From positions 155,419 through 219,418 of the forward strand of contig NZ_JBHRYB010000015.1 of assembly GCF_042648445.1 (NCBI RefSeq): DNA of 64,000 nucleotides, written 5' to 3'. Within the stretch, counting starts at the first letter, position 1. Every line of letters starts with the position of its first letter. Origin of the DNA: Bacterioplanoides pacificum (GTDB lineage: Bacteria; Pseudomonadota; Gammaproteobacteria; Pseudomonadales; Oceanobacteraceae). The notes under the pieces were generated by a model, which worked only from the letters and a program-made list of their open reading frames with translations, was not told the origin of the DNA and searched no databases. Shown here piece after piece: positions 18,128-23,772 of this stretch. The translations under genes and the position numbers were made by a program.

Positions 18128-18990
18128 AACGAGGTTTCCTTCTGAAAAGTTTGGTGTTGGATAAAAAAGCTCAGTTGCTCGGCAAAGGTGTCGGGCAACT
18201 GATGGCTGCCCTGGGCAGCCAGGCGGCTGAATACCGTTTGCTCGCAGGCCAGTTGCGCCAGTGCTTCAGCCCACTGCTGTTGTTGGCCGGCGTTGGTCGG
18301 CTCGATATCGGCCCATAGCTGATCGCTGTCGAGCAGCTGGCACAGCGCGGCCAGGTCGGCGGGTTGCAGTGGCTGGCAGACCACTTCTACGCGGAAGGCG
18401 GCGGCACCTAAGGCGTAGGCCATGGCGTAGAGAAACAATTCCTGCGATTCATGATTGCTCAGCAGCAATAACGGCGCGTCTTGGTTGTGTTTTTGCTGGC
18501 GCTGCACCAGGCAGATCAGGCTGCGCTTCAGTTGCTGGCAATACAGCTGGTAGTGCAGCGGCTGCGCCTGTAAAAACGCCATCACCGGTTGCAGACAGCG
18601 CTGGTAAAACACCGACATCGGGTAGTTGGCTAGGCCATCGACAATCAGCCGGTCGAGCTGTTGTAACTGACCTTCGCTGATGGCTGTAATCTGGCGCTGG
18701 CGACGCTGCTGCCAGTCATCATCATCCTGTTGCAGCGCTTGCGGCTGGTCGTTTTGCAGCAGCAGTTTGACCTGGCGCACCGGATAACCCTGCTCCAGCC
18801 AGTAGAGGATGTTGTTCACCCGCTGGATATCGGCCTCGCTGTAAAAGCGGTGGCCCTTATCGGTGCGCTGTGGCTGGACGATGCCGTAGCGCCGTTCCCA
18901 GGCGCGCAGCGTCACCGGATTCACCCCGGTGAGGCGGGCGAATTCGCGGATCGGGTAATGGCCACTGAAACGGTTGATCTCAGATGGCAT
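18124..18990 (-). CDS. litR: LitR/CarH-like MerR-family regulator with a degenerate cobalamin motif
   Basis: The protein has 288 residues. The MerR helix-turn-helix is at residues ~12-78 (YPIREFARLTGVNPVTLRAW, RYGIVQPQRT, GHRFY). A helical bundle follows (~100-165), then a Rossmann-like C-terminal half, the architecture of CarH/LitR light sensors that bind adenosylcobalamin. Where those have an ExHxxG motif supplying the axial histidine, this protein reads ESQELF (181-186): the His is Gln and the Gly is Phe. B12 binding is therefore doubtful. Some Pseudomonas LitR proteins similarly depend on a partner photoreceptor. It is embedded in the operon it probably controls; candidate operators lie at 19971-20068, 24894-24910 and 31762-31789. 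Confidence 0.8.
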   Translation of the reverse strand: MPSEINRFSGHYPIREFARLTGVNPVTLRAWERRYGIVQPQRTDKGHRFYSEADIQRVNNILYWLEQGYPVRQVKLLLQNDQPQALQQDDDDWQQRRQRQITAISEGQLQQLDRLIVDGLANYPMSVFYQRCLQPVMAFLQAQPLHYQLYCQQLKRSLICLVQRQQKHNQDAPLLLLSNHESQELFLYAMAYALGAAAFRVEVVCQPLQPADLAALCQLLDSDQLWADIEPTNAGQQQQWAEALAQLACEQTVFSRLAAQGSHQLPDTFAEQLSFFIQHQTFQKETSL

Positions 18991-19969
18991 TACGCAGCCC
19001 CAGCTGATACGGATAGGGGTTGAGATACACCTGTTGGCGGGCGTAACGGTTGGCTTCCTGATGCTGGTTAAGGTGATGTTTCAGCAGTGTCAGCGGCACG
19101 ATTAACGGCACAATGCCCTGGTGATACTGCTGAATAACATCGGTCAGCTCGCGTTTATCGTCGCTGCTGATCAGGTTTTTCAGGTAGCCCTGCAAATGCA
19201 TCAGGGTATTGGTGTGCATCTTACGCGATGCCGGACTGGCCAGAGCGGTCATTAGTTGCTCGAAATATTGTGCCGCAATTGTACTTAAATCTGCCGCCGA
19301 TAAATCTGCCAGCAAACGGCCCATCGATTTGTAATAGGTCTGGCTGTGAGCCATCACCAGATACTTATAGCGGGCATGGAACTCAATCAGATCCTGAGCA
19401 CTGAAATCCGTCGCACTAAACTGCTGCCAGTCGTGGTAGGCAAATACCCGCACCAGAAAGTTTTCCCGCAGACCGGCGTCGTTTAAACGTCCGGCTTCTT
19501 CTACCGGTAACAGCGGCTGCTGCTTGATGAATTCATCGGCGTACAGGCCACGCGCGACCCCTTCCGGCATGCCGTTGGGTAAATAGCGCTTAACACCAAA
19601 CACGCCGCAGCTGGGGCTTTTCTGCATAAAAATGTAGCCGCACAACTGCTGTTGTTGTCGACCCTGCTGCTCACCGTACTGGCGCAACGCATCGCTGACA
19701 TCCAGCGACTCATCACGGGTACCACGGGCAAACACTCGCTCGTCGCTGGCGGATTCACTGACCAGGCGGATCGGCTGGCGTGGCGTCCCCAGGCCAATGG
19801 CGACCTCAGGGCAGAGCGGTACATAGTCAAAATAATCTGCCAGTACATCGGTACAGAAACGAGAGCGTTTATGGCCGCCGTCAAACCGCACCTGCTGGCC
19901 CATCAGGCAGGCACTGATGCCTACCGGTATCTTGCTGCTGAACGCTTGATTGATGTGGTTTGTGGTCAT
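18980..19969 (-). CDS. DUF523-DUF1722 (YbgA-like) fusion protein
   Basis: The protein has 329 residues from ATG 19969, chosen for a GAGG Shine-Dalgarno nine bases upstream and because the conserved start (PVGISACLMGQQVRFDGGHK) follows. An in-frame ATG at 20029 would lie inside the operator region. DUF523 occupies residues ~12-165 with cysteines in SACLMG, PLCPEV and SPSCG, which may bind metal. DUF1722 (~190-320) contains LIEFHARYKYLVMAHSQTYY. The biochemical role is unknown; thiouracil-metabolism and photolyase-linked roles have been suggested for the families. It is the first gene of the operon, overlaps litR by 11 nt, and is commonly found near phr genes. Confidence 0.85.
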   Translation of the reverse strand: MTTNHINQAFSSKIPVGISACLMGQQVRFDGGHKRSRFCTDVLADYFDYVPLCPEVAIGLGTPRQPIRLVSESASDERVFARGTRDESLDVSDALRQYGEQQGRQQQQLCGYIFMQKSPSCGVFGVKRYLPNGMPEGVARGLYADEFIKQQPLLPVEEAGRLNDAGLRENFLVRVFAYHDWQQFSATDFSAQDLIEFHARYKYLVMAHSQTYYKSMGRLLADLSAADLSTIAAQYFEQLMTALASPASRKMHTNTLMHLQGYLKNLISSDDKRELTDVIQQYHQGIVPLIVPLTLLKHHLNQHQEANRYARQQVYLNPYPYQLGLRNAI

Positions 19970-19970
19970 C

Positions 19971-20068
19971 TTGTACAACCTCGTATCAATTTCTGTATAA
20001 GAAATAATATGGGTTGTATAGCTGTACAAGTCAAACAGTTTTTGTATAAGAATTTGAGGTTTTGTATA
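19971..20068 (-). promoter_or_regulatory. Candidate LitR operator array upstream of the light-response operon
   Basis: Six copies of TGTA(T/C)A in plus-strand reading (TATACA or TGTACA toward the gene) start at 19972, 19994, 20015, 20023, 20043 and 20063, most about 20-22 bp (two helical turns) apart. TTGTATA-GC-TGTACAA at 20014-20029 is a near-perfect inverted repeat. The copy at 19972 lies between the Shine-Dalgarno and the ATG. The same hexamer occurs before two other minus-strand units in this window. Assignment to LitR is inference. Confidence 0.6.
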
Positions 20069-20197
20069 GGAAAAGGGAAGTGTTCTGAAAAGGGGGTGGG
20101 CAATGACGGGGGGTTATAAGGTGCGGGCGTGAATGTTGTTGGACTGGTCAGTGGCGATGTCAGTAGATTGTGCGTGTGTATGATGAACGATATACTT

Positions 20198-20216
20198 TGT
20201 AATACTATGTCTTACA
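20198..20216 (+). promoter_or_regulatory. Inverted repeat upstream of the RelB-like antitoxin
   Basis: TGTAA-N9-TTACA lies 23-41 bp before the chosen start codon and overlaps a possible -10 region. Antitoxins of this class commonly autoregulate through such palindromes. Confidence 0.45.
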
Positions 20217-20238
20217 TATGAAGTATCTGGACAGCAAT

Positions 20239-20496
20239 ATGAAAACTGAAATGTTAAGCACCCGCATCGATGCGGATACCAAACTGGCCTTTACTCACGT
20301 ATGTGAGGAGGTGGGTCTTAGTCCGTCCCAGGCACTCAAGCTGTTCGCTAAAGCGGTGATCAACCATGGTGGTATACCGTTTGAGCTGAAGGCCAAACGG
20401 CCAAACGCTCAGACTGCGGCAGCGATTGAAGAGCTGGAGTCGGGCCGGGGTTTTACAGATGATCCTGATGGCTCTAATAAACAACCACAGTGGTAA
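20239..20496 (+). CDS. Orphan RelB/DinJ-family antitoxin
   Basis: The protein has 85 residues from ATG 20239 (MKTEMLSTRID); an in-frame ATG at 20218 is also possible. The ribbon-helix-helix start STRIDADTKLAFTHVCEEVG and LSPSQALKLFAKAVINHGGI, followed by FELKAKRPN, match the RelB/DinJ family, which dimerises to bind DNA and neutralises a RelE/YafQ-type ribonuclease toxin with its C-terminus. No toxin gene follows: the next 600 bp are a non-coding tandem duplication. It is therefore either an orphan, the remnant of a pair, or acts on a toxin elsewhere. A palindrome at 20198-20216 could be its operator. Confidence 0.8.
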   Translation: MKTEMLSTRIDADTKLAFTHVCEEVGLSPSQALKLFAKAVINHGGIPFELKAKRPNAQTAAAIEELESGRGFTDDPDGSNKQPQW

Positions 20497-20497
20497 T

Positions 20498-21087
20498 CCT
20501 CTCGTTCCCACGCTCCGCGTGGTAATGCAGCTGGCTCTGCGGATGGTGATTAAGCCCTTTGCTTTCAGGCTTGCCCGTTTTCTCCGTTGGTGATAATTTA
20601 AACACCAATCAAATCAGCGGCTTACCAACTTGGTTTACAAGATAGTAGGCGCAAAGCAATCGAAATAGTGTGCCTGCACGCTTTTCTCGAAGGGAATGAT
20701 CTTGCTAAGGAAGGTTTCAGAATGAAATCCGTTAGTTGCTGTTACCAGCTCGATAGATTCTCGCCGAGGTATCAGGCACGCACACGAATAGTCTCCTCTC
20801 GTTCCCACGCTCTGCGTGGTAATGCAGCGGCCTCTGCGGATGGTGATTAACCCCTTTGCTTTCGGGCTTGTCCGATTTTGTGGTTGGTGATAATTTAAAC
20901 ACCAATCAAATCAGCGACTTACTAACTTGGTTTACAAGATAGTAGGCGCAAAGTAATCGAAATAGTGTGCCTGCACGCTTTTCTCGAAGGGAATGGTCTT
21001 GCTAAGGAAGGTTTCAGAATGAAATCCGTTAGTTGCTGTTACCAGCTCGATAGATTCTCGCCGAAGTATCAGGCACGCACACGAACA
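20498..21087. repeat. Tandem duplication of a ~293-bp non-coding unit (period 297 bp)
   Basis: Copy 1 spans about 20498-20790 and copy 2 about 20795-21087. They are nearly identical, and the last ~140 bases differ at only a few positions. Each begins with CTCGTTCCCACGCTC and contains a CCACGC-N3-GCGTGG hairpin (20508-20522 and 20805-20819). I see no convincing gene in this 620-bp gap; short frames across it have no family match. The start motif resembles a palindromic repeat seen in many proteobacterial genomes. The unit lies directly before the first gene cassette and could be a mobile or recombination remnant. Confidence 0.85.
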
Positions 21088-21119
21088 TACTGTTATAGCT
21101 CCAAACTTGAGAAGGCGCG

Positions 21120-21590
21120 ATGAAACAGAATTACCATCAAATATTGGAATACATTTATAAAAATGAAGAGGCTGGGATTAGGGAAGTCTCTCGCATGATG
21201 GTTCGCAAGTATGATGATCACCGAGATTTCTATGGTCTTGCAGCATTATTAAAAGAGGGGTATATCGGATTTACTGGCCCTATTCATGAAGAAACTTTGA
21301 ACCAAGTAGAAACATTTCAATGCTATTCACAGGGCGAGGGGCGGCAAACTTACGGTCGTACAACCTTGTTTAGTAAAAATGAGGATTCCTATTTTTATAT
21401 TGGTCCTAAAGGAATTTCGTATTTTCATCAACGCTGGGAATTAAGGCGGGGTTGGTACATTGTTGCAGTTTTGACTCTTGTTGCATCAATCGTTTCAGGC
21501 GTCATTATTGCTAATCTGACTGATACAAATACCAACTGCGCTATAACAAATCAAGCAAATGGAACGCCAAAAAGCGGCGCCCCTTCTTGA
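21120..21590 (+). CDS. Cassette gene 1: small membrane-anchored hypothetical protein
   Basis: The protein has 156 residues and an AGAAGG ribosome site before the ATG. I recognise no family. The N-terminal ~70 residues look like a winged-helix (ILEYIYKNEEAGIREVSRMM, then LAALLKEGYIGFTG). One hydrophobic segment lies at ~112-132 (WYIVAVLTLVASIVSGVIIA), followed by a short polar tail. It could be a membrane-tethered regulator or sensor; this is inference. AT-rich codon use differs from the flanking core genes, suggesting transfer. Its 3' end overlaps an attC-like site, so it is the gene of an integron cassette (about 21093-21594). Confidence 0.75.
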   Translation: MKQNYHQILEYIYKNEEAGIREVSRMMVRKYDDHRDFYGLAALLKEGYIGFTGPIHEETLNQVETFQCYSQGEGRQTYGRTTLFSKNEDSYFYIGPKGISYFHQRWELRRGWYIVAVLTLVASIVSGVIIANLTDTNTNCAITNQANGTPKSGAPS

Positions 21591-21601
21591 ATCGTTATAT
21601 G
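21542..21601 (+). other. attC-like recombination site of cassette 1
   Basis: TATAACAAATCAAG (from 21542) and CTTGAATCGTTATAT (to 21600) are imperfect inverted arms, with an inner CGCC/GGCG pair, the layout of integron attC sites. The expected crossover is G^TT at 21594/21595. The R' box GTTATAT deviates slightly from the GTTRRRY consensus. Confidence 0.6.
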
Positions 21602-21617
21602 GGGTTAGTAGTAGACG

Positions 21618-21917
21618 ATGAATAATTTAGCGCTGGCTAAGACAATTATCGATGATAGTCCCACGTTCAAAATTATCAGCGGAGGGCCATATTTCCCACC
21701 GTTAAAAGTGATCAATGAATTTATGGCTCAGGGACATGACCCTGCAGATCAAGATTACTTGCACATTCGGTGGCAACCATTTGAAATCGATACAAGCGTT
21801 TATAAAGAGCTTAAGGATTGGTGGATTTCTATCAATCCGGATGCAAGCGAAGACTGGCTAGGGCTGCCTGAATCAGAATCTTATAATTGGTTTACGGAAG
21901 CTTATGACCGCATATAA
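21618..21917 (+). CDS. Cassette gene 2: hypothetical protein
   Basis: The protein has 99 residues, is soluble and acidic, and has no signal peptide or transmembrane segment. It is rich in Trp (RWQPFEID, DWWISINPD, DWLGLPES, YNWFTEA). I recognise no family. Small acidic orphan proteins of this size are typical integron-cassette cargo, and some are anti-phage or immunity factors; nothing here shows which. The stop codon lies inside the following attC site, leaving almost no spacer, as usual in cassettes. Cassette limits are about 21595-21980. Confidence 0.7.
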   Translation: MNNLALAKTIIDDSPTFKIISGGPYFPPLKVINEFMAQGHDPADQDYLHIRWQPFEIDTSVYKELKDWWISINPDASEDWLGLPESESYNWFTEAYDRI

Positions 21918-21986
21918 CAAAGCCAGGCAGTATTGCCAGCAAGCTGTCGGACTCGTTTCACTCGCCCGTGCTGGTAGGCGTTAAAT
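21912..21986 (+). other. attC site of cassette 2
   Basis: 75 bp. R'' ATATAAC (21912-21918) and R' GTTAAAT (21980-21986, fits GTTRRRY) bracket imperfect inner arms, GCCAG-type and CTGGTAGGC-type, around CTCGTTTCACTCG. The same 13-mer is in the attC of cassette 3. Confidence 0.8.
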
Positions 21987-22383
21987 GAAATTTAGGAACA
22001 TGAAAATTAAGGGTATCACTGACCAAGAAATTAAAAATGTGAAAGCTTCGTTTGAGTATGAATTGCCAGAAGCTTACATTGAATTTTTAAGAACCTATGG
22101 AAAAGAGTGTGTTCTTGGCCACGATGTCCAAATTCTTTATCCGTTCATGCTAGGGCTTAGGGCAGACCTACTTGAGTTGATTGAGGAAGATAATTTAGAC
22201 TTTCAGCTCCCAAAAAATGCTTTTGTTTTTAGTGAATATCAAGGGTTTCAGTATCACTATTTCCTATGTGGAGAATCAGATGATCCTGAAGTATACAGAA
22301 TAATGGATGGTAATGATCCCCCTTATAAAGTGGCTGATAGCTTTTCAAATTATATTAAGCAGGCGTTGAATGAAAACATTTAA
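21985..22383 (+). CDS. Cassette gene 3: SUKH (SMI1/KNR4) family protein
   Basis: The protein has 132 residues. The pattern ITDQEIKNVKASFEYELPEA, then YIEFLRTYG, the central strands and a C-terminal SFSNYIKQAL helix matches the SMI1/KNR4 superfamily. Bacterial members are commonly immunity proteins against polymorphic nuclease toxins and are frequent in integron arrays. No toxin gene is next to it. The ATG at 21985 lies inside the R' box of the preceding attC (GTTAAATG) and has no Shine-Dalgarno; an alternative ATG at 22000 follows AGGA very closely. Cassette limits are about 21981-22449. Confidence 0.75.
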   Translation: MKFRNMKIKGITDQEIKNVKASFEYELPEAYIEFLRTYGKECVLGHDVQILYPFMLGLRADLLELIEEDNLDFQLPKNAFVFSEYQGFQYHYFLCGESDDPEVYRIMDGNDPPYKVADSFSNYIKQALNENI

Positions 22384-22455
22384 CAAGGCCAGCCAGCATC
22401 GCTCTCTGCGGTCGCTGGACCTCGTTTCACTCGGCCGCTGCTGGCGGCGTTGAGG
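22378..22455 (+). other. attC site of cassette 3
   Basis: 78 bp. R'' ATTTAAC (22378-22384, fits RYYYAAC) and R' GTTGAGG (22449-22455) bracket GGCCAGC and GCTGGCGGC arms with CTCGTTTCACTCGG between. It is the strongest attC of the three and ends the array. Confidence 0.85.
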
Positions 22456-22473
22456 CTGTAGATTAACTTCGAG

Positions 22474-22497
22474 AAAACCCTGTTTTTCAGGGTTTTT
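22474..22497 (+). terminator. Intrinsic terminator after the cassette array
   Basis: AAAACCCTG-TTTTT-CAGGGTTTTT forms a stem with a T-run on the plus strand and an A-run in front, so it may act in both directions. Confidence 0.85.
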
Positions 22498-22584
22498 CTG
22501 TGTCTGATGAGTTAAAATATGCGTTTCGCCCTTTAGGGAGACTATATTTAATCAGTGCAGTTACACAGAATTATTTATAGTCTC

Positions 22585-22621
22585 CCAGTAATTGCTCCGG
22601 CGCTGCCCCCACAATTACTGG
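22585..22621. repeat. Perfect 10-bp inverted repeat downstream of yoeB
   Basis: CCAGTAATTG and CAATTACTGG are separated by 17 bp of GC-rich sequence. There is no T-run on either side, so it is not a standard terminator. It lies 16 bp beyond the yoeB stop. It may be a transcript stabiliser or the foot of a mobile element. Confidence 0.6.
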
Positions 22622-22636
22622 CAACTGTTGATAGTG

Positions 22637-22909
22637 CTAGAACTGATCGTAATGCCCGCCAATCGCGAAAATATAAATCGAATTTTCATCAAACCGATAT
22701 ATCAACCGGTCTTTCTGTGAAATACGCTTTGACCACAGCCCTGATAAGTTATGTTTAAGCGCCTCGGGCTTACCGAGACCGGCTGAAGGATCGTCTGATC
22801 GGAGCATTTCTTTAAGCAACTTGCAAAGTGCTTTATGCAGCTTTTTATCTTTCTCGCGCAGAGCTTCGTACGCTTGCCAGGTATTGCCTTCAAATATCAG
22901 TGATCTCAT
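22637..22909 (-). CDS. yoeB: YoeB-family toxin (ribosome-dependent mRNA interferase)
   Basis: The protein has 90 residues, slightly longer than E. coli YoeB (84). Typical sequence is present: WQAYEALREKDKKLHKALCK, GLGKPEALKHNLSGLWSKRI, then DRLIYRF and a C-terminal GGHYDQF. The Glu of GKPE, the Arg of RLIYR, and the His/Tyr of the tail fit the catalytic set of the family, which cuts mRNA in the ribosomal A site. It overlaps the yefM gene by 20 nt, so the pair is co-translated. It lies next to the cassette array and probably arrived with, or stabilises, this island. Confidence 0.95.
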   Translation of the reverse strand: MRSLIFEGNTWQAYEALREKDKKLHKALCKLLKEMLRSDDPSAGLGKPEALKHNLSGLWSKRISQKDRLIYRFDENSIYIFAIGGHYDQF

Positions 22910-23162
22910 TCATCTGCTCTTCGGTCGGCTTATATCCCTGACCTCGGGTGTGAGTCTCGAGAGAGGCTGAAATCTGTTGCATCAAGTCCTGGTTCTGAAG
23001 TACATGCAAGGTTTCTTGTTCCCGTTCCCAATCATCGGCGCTCACAACGACAAATGCCTCACCGGCCCGACGGGTTACTTTAAGCGGCTCATGTCTGCTA
23101 ACTACCTGTTCTACAACACTTTTCAGGTTGTCTCTGAACTTATTTACACTAATGGTATCCAT
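22890..23162 (-). CDS. yefM: YefM/Phd-family antitoxin
   Basis: The protein has 90 residues from ATG 23162 (MDTISVNKFRDNLKSVVEQV); an upstream in-frame start would run through the operator and is unlikely. The Phd/YefM N-terminal domain binds DNA. The charged C-terminal half (from about residue 60) is the flexible part that wraps the toxin. It neutralises YoeB, and as a complex both repress their own promoter. The stop overlaps yoeB by 20 nt. A perfect palindrome at 23176-23194 is the obvious operator. Confidence 0.95.
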   Translation of the reverse strand: MDTISVNKFRDNLKSVVEQVVSRHEPLKVTRRAGEAFVVVSADDWEREQETLHVLQNQDLMQQISASLETHTRGQGYKPTEEQMNEITDI

Positions 23163-23175
23163 AAAATCACCCAAA

Positions 23176-23194
23176 CGTACGGAAGTTCCGTACG
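23176..23194 (-). promoter_or_regulatory. Perfect palindromic operator of yefM-yoeB
   Basis: CGTACGGAA-G-TTCCGTACG is a perfect 9-bp inverted repeat 13 bp upstream of the yefM ATG. Other YefM-YoeB complexes recognise palindromes with a GTAC-containing core, as here. Confidence 0.75.
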
Positions 23195-23289
23195 AATTTA
23201 TCTCAAGAGCCCTGACAAGTGCAATCACAATCGCCACAACAAACTGTGGCTGGACGTTTGTTTCGCCGCTGTTTAGCTACAAGTCGTTA

Positions 23290-23688
23290 TCACGACAATT
23301 TCCGCACCACCACCTGGCTGATGGCGCTGGCCATCTCCGGCTCCAGGCCGATGGGCTGATGCAATTCCAGTGTCAGCTGTTTGCCGCTGCTGGCCAGCCG
23401 TTGCTGTAACTCATTCAACATGGCCGGTACGTCTTTACGCAAATGGCGGCCGGCGGCAAAAAACAGCGGCAATACATCAATCACCTGAAAGCCCTGCTCC
23501 GCCAGCTGCTGGATGCTGTGTTCCATGCTGGGTTGTGCCAGTTCCATATACGCCAGTTCCACCCGGGCGCTGTCGGTCAGTTCGCCGCGAATGCGCTGCA
23601 ACAGGGTTTCGAACGGCGCCAGCCAGTTCGGATCGCTGCTGCCATGGGCCAGTAAAATGGACGCTTTGTTCGGGGTTGGCGCGGTCAT
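23290..23688 (-). CDS. CbiX/SirB-like sirohydrochlorin chelatase (single domain)
   Basis: The protein has 132 residues, the size of short CbiX-S proteins. Visible features are the metal-site histidine in LLAHGSSD near the N-terminus and the second one in LPLFFAAGRHLRKDVP. The family inserts Co2+ or Fe2+ into sirohydrochlorin for cobalamin or siroheme. A GAGG site precedes the ATG. It lies 84 bp behind a renalase-like FAD gene on the same strand; no other cobalt-corrin ring genes are near. It may supply siroheme or cofactors, or be a diverged homologue with another role; the tetrapyrrole link with a photooxidative gene set is suggestive only. Confidence 0.8.
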   Translation of the reverse strand: MTAPTPNKASILLAHGSSDPNWLAPFETLLQRIRGELTDSARVELAYMELAQPSMEHSIQQLAEQGFQVIDVLPLFFAAGRHLRKDVPAMLNELQQRLASSGKQLTLELHQPIGLEPEMASAISQVVVRKLS

Positions 23689-23712
23689 CTTGGTTCCTCA
23701 ATGGTGTTTCGG

Positions 23713-23764
23713 GTGTTGCTGTTCATTCAGGTGTTGCTGCGGACTCAGGTGTTGCTTCGGGTGA
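23713..23764 (-). repeat. Three-copy 18-bp tandem repeat between the renalase-like gene and cbiX
   Basis: GTGTTGCT recurs at 23713, 23731 and 23749 with similar flanks. Read on the minus strand in a frame shifted from the FAD protein, it would encode a Pro-Glu-Ala-Thr run (PSPEATPESAATPE). That looks like a lost or frameshifted tail of the upstream protein. Confidence 0.6.
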
Positions 23765-23772
23765 TGGCTGTT

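Noticed and set aside
20668..20850. A 60-residue frame crossing the boundary of the tandem duplication, as a possible toxin for the RelB-like antitoxin
   Set aside because: It has no RelE/YafQ features, lacks a ribosome site, and its sequence is explained by the repeated non-coding unit.
23195..23289. A possible degenerate attC upstream of yefM (GCCACAACAAACTGTGGC and GTTTAGC)
   Set aside because: The hairpin is short, the R'/R'' boxes do not pair well and the spacing is wrong, so the evidence is too weak to extend the cassette array to the toxin-antitoxin pair.
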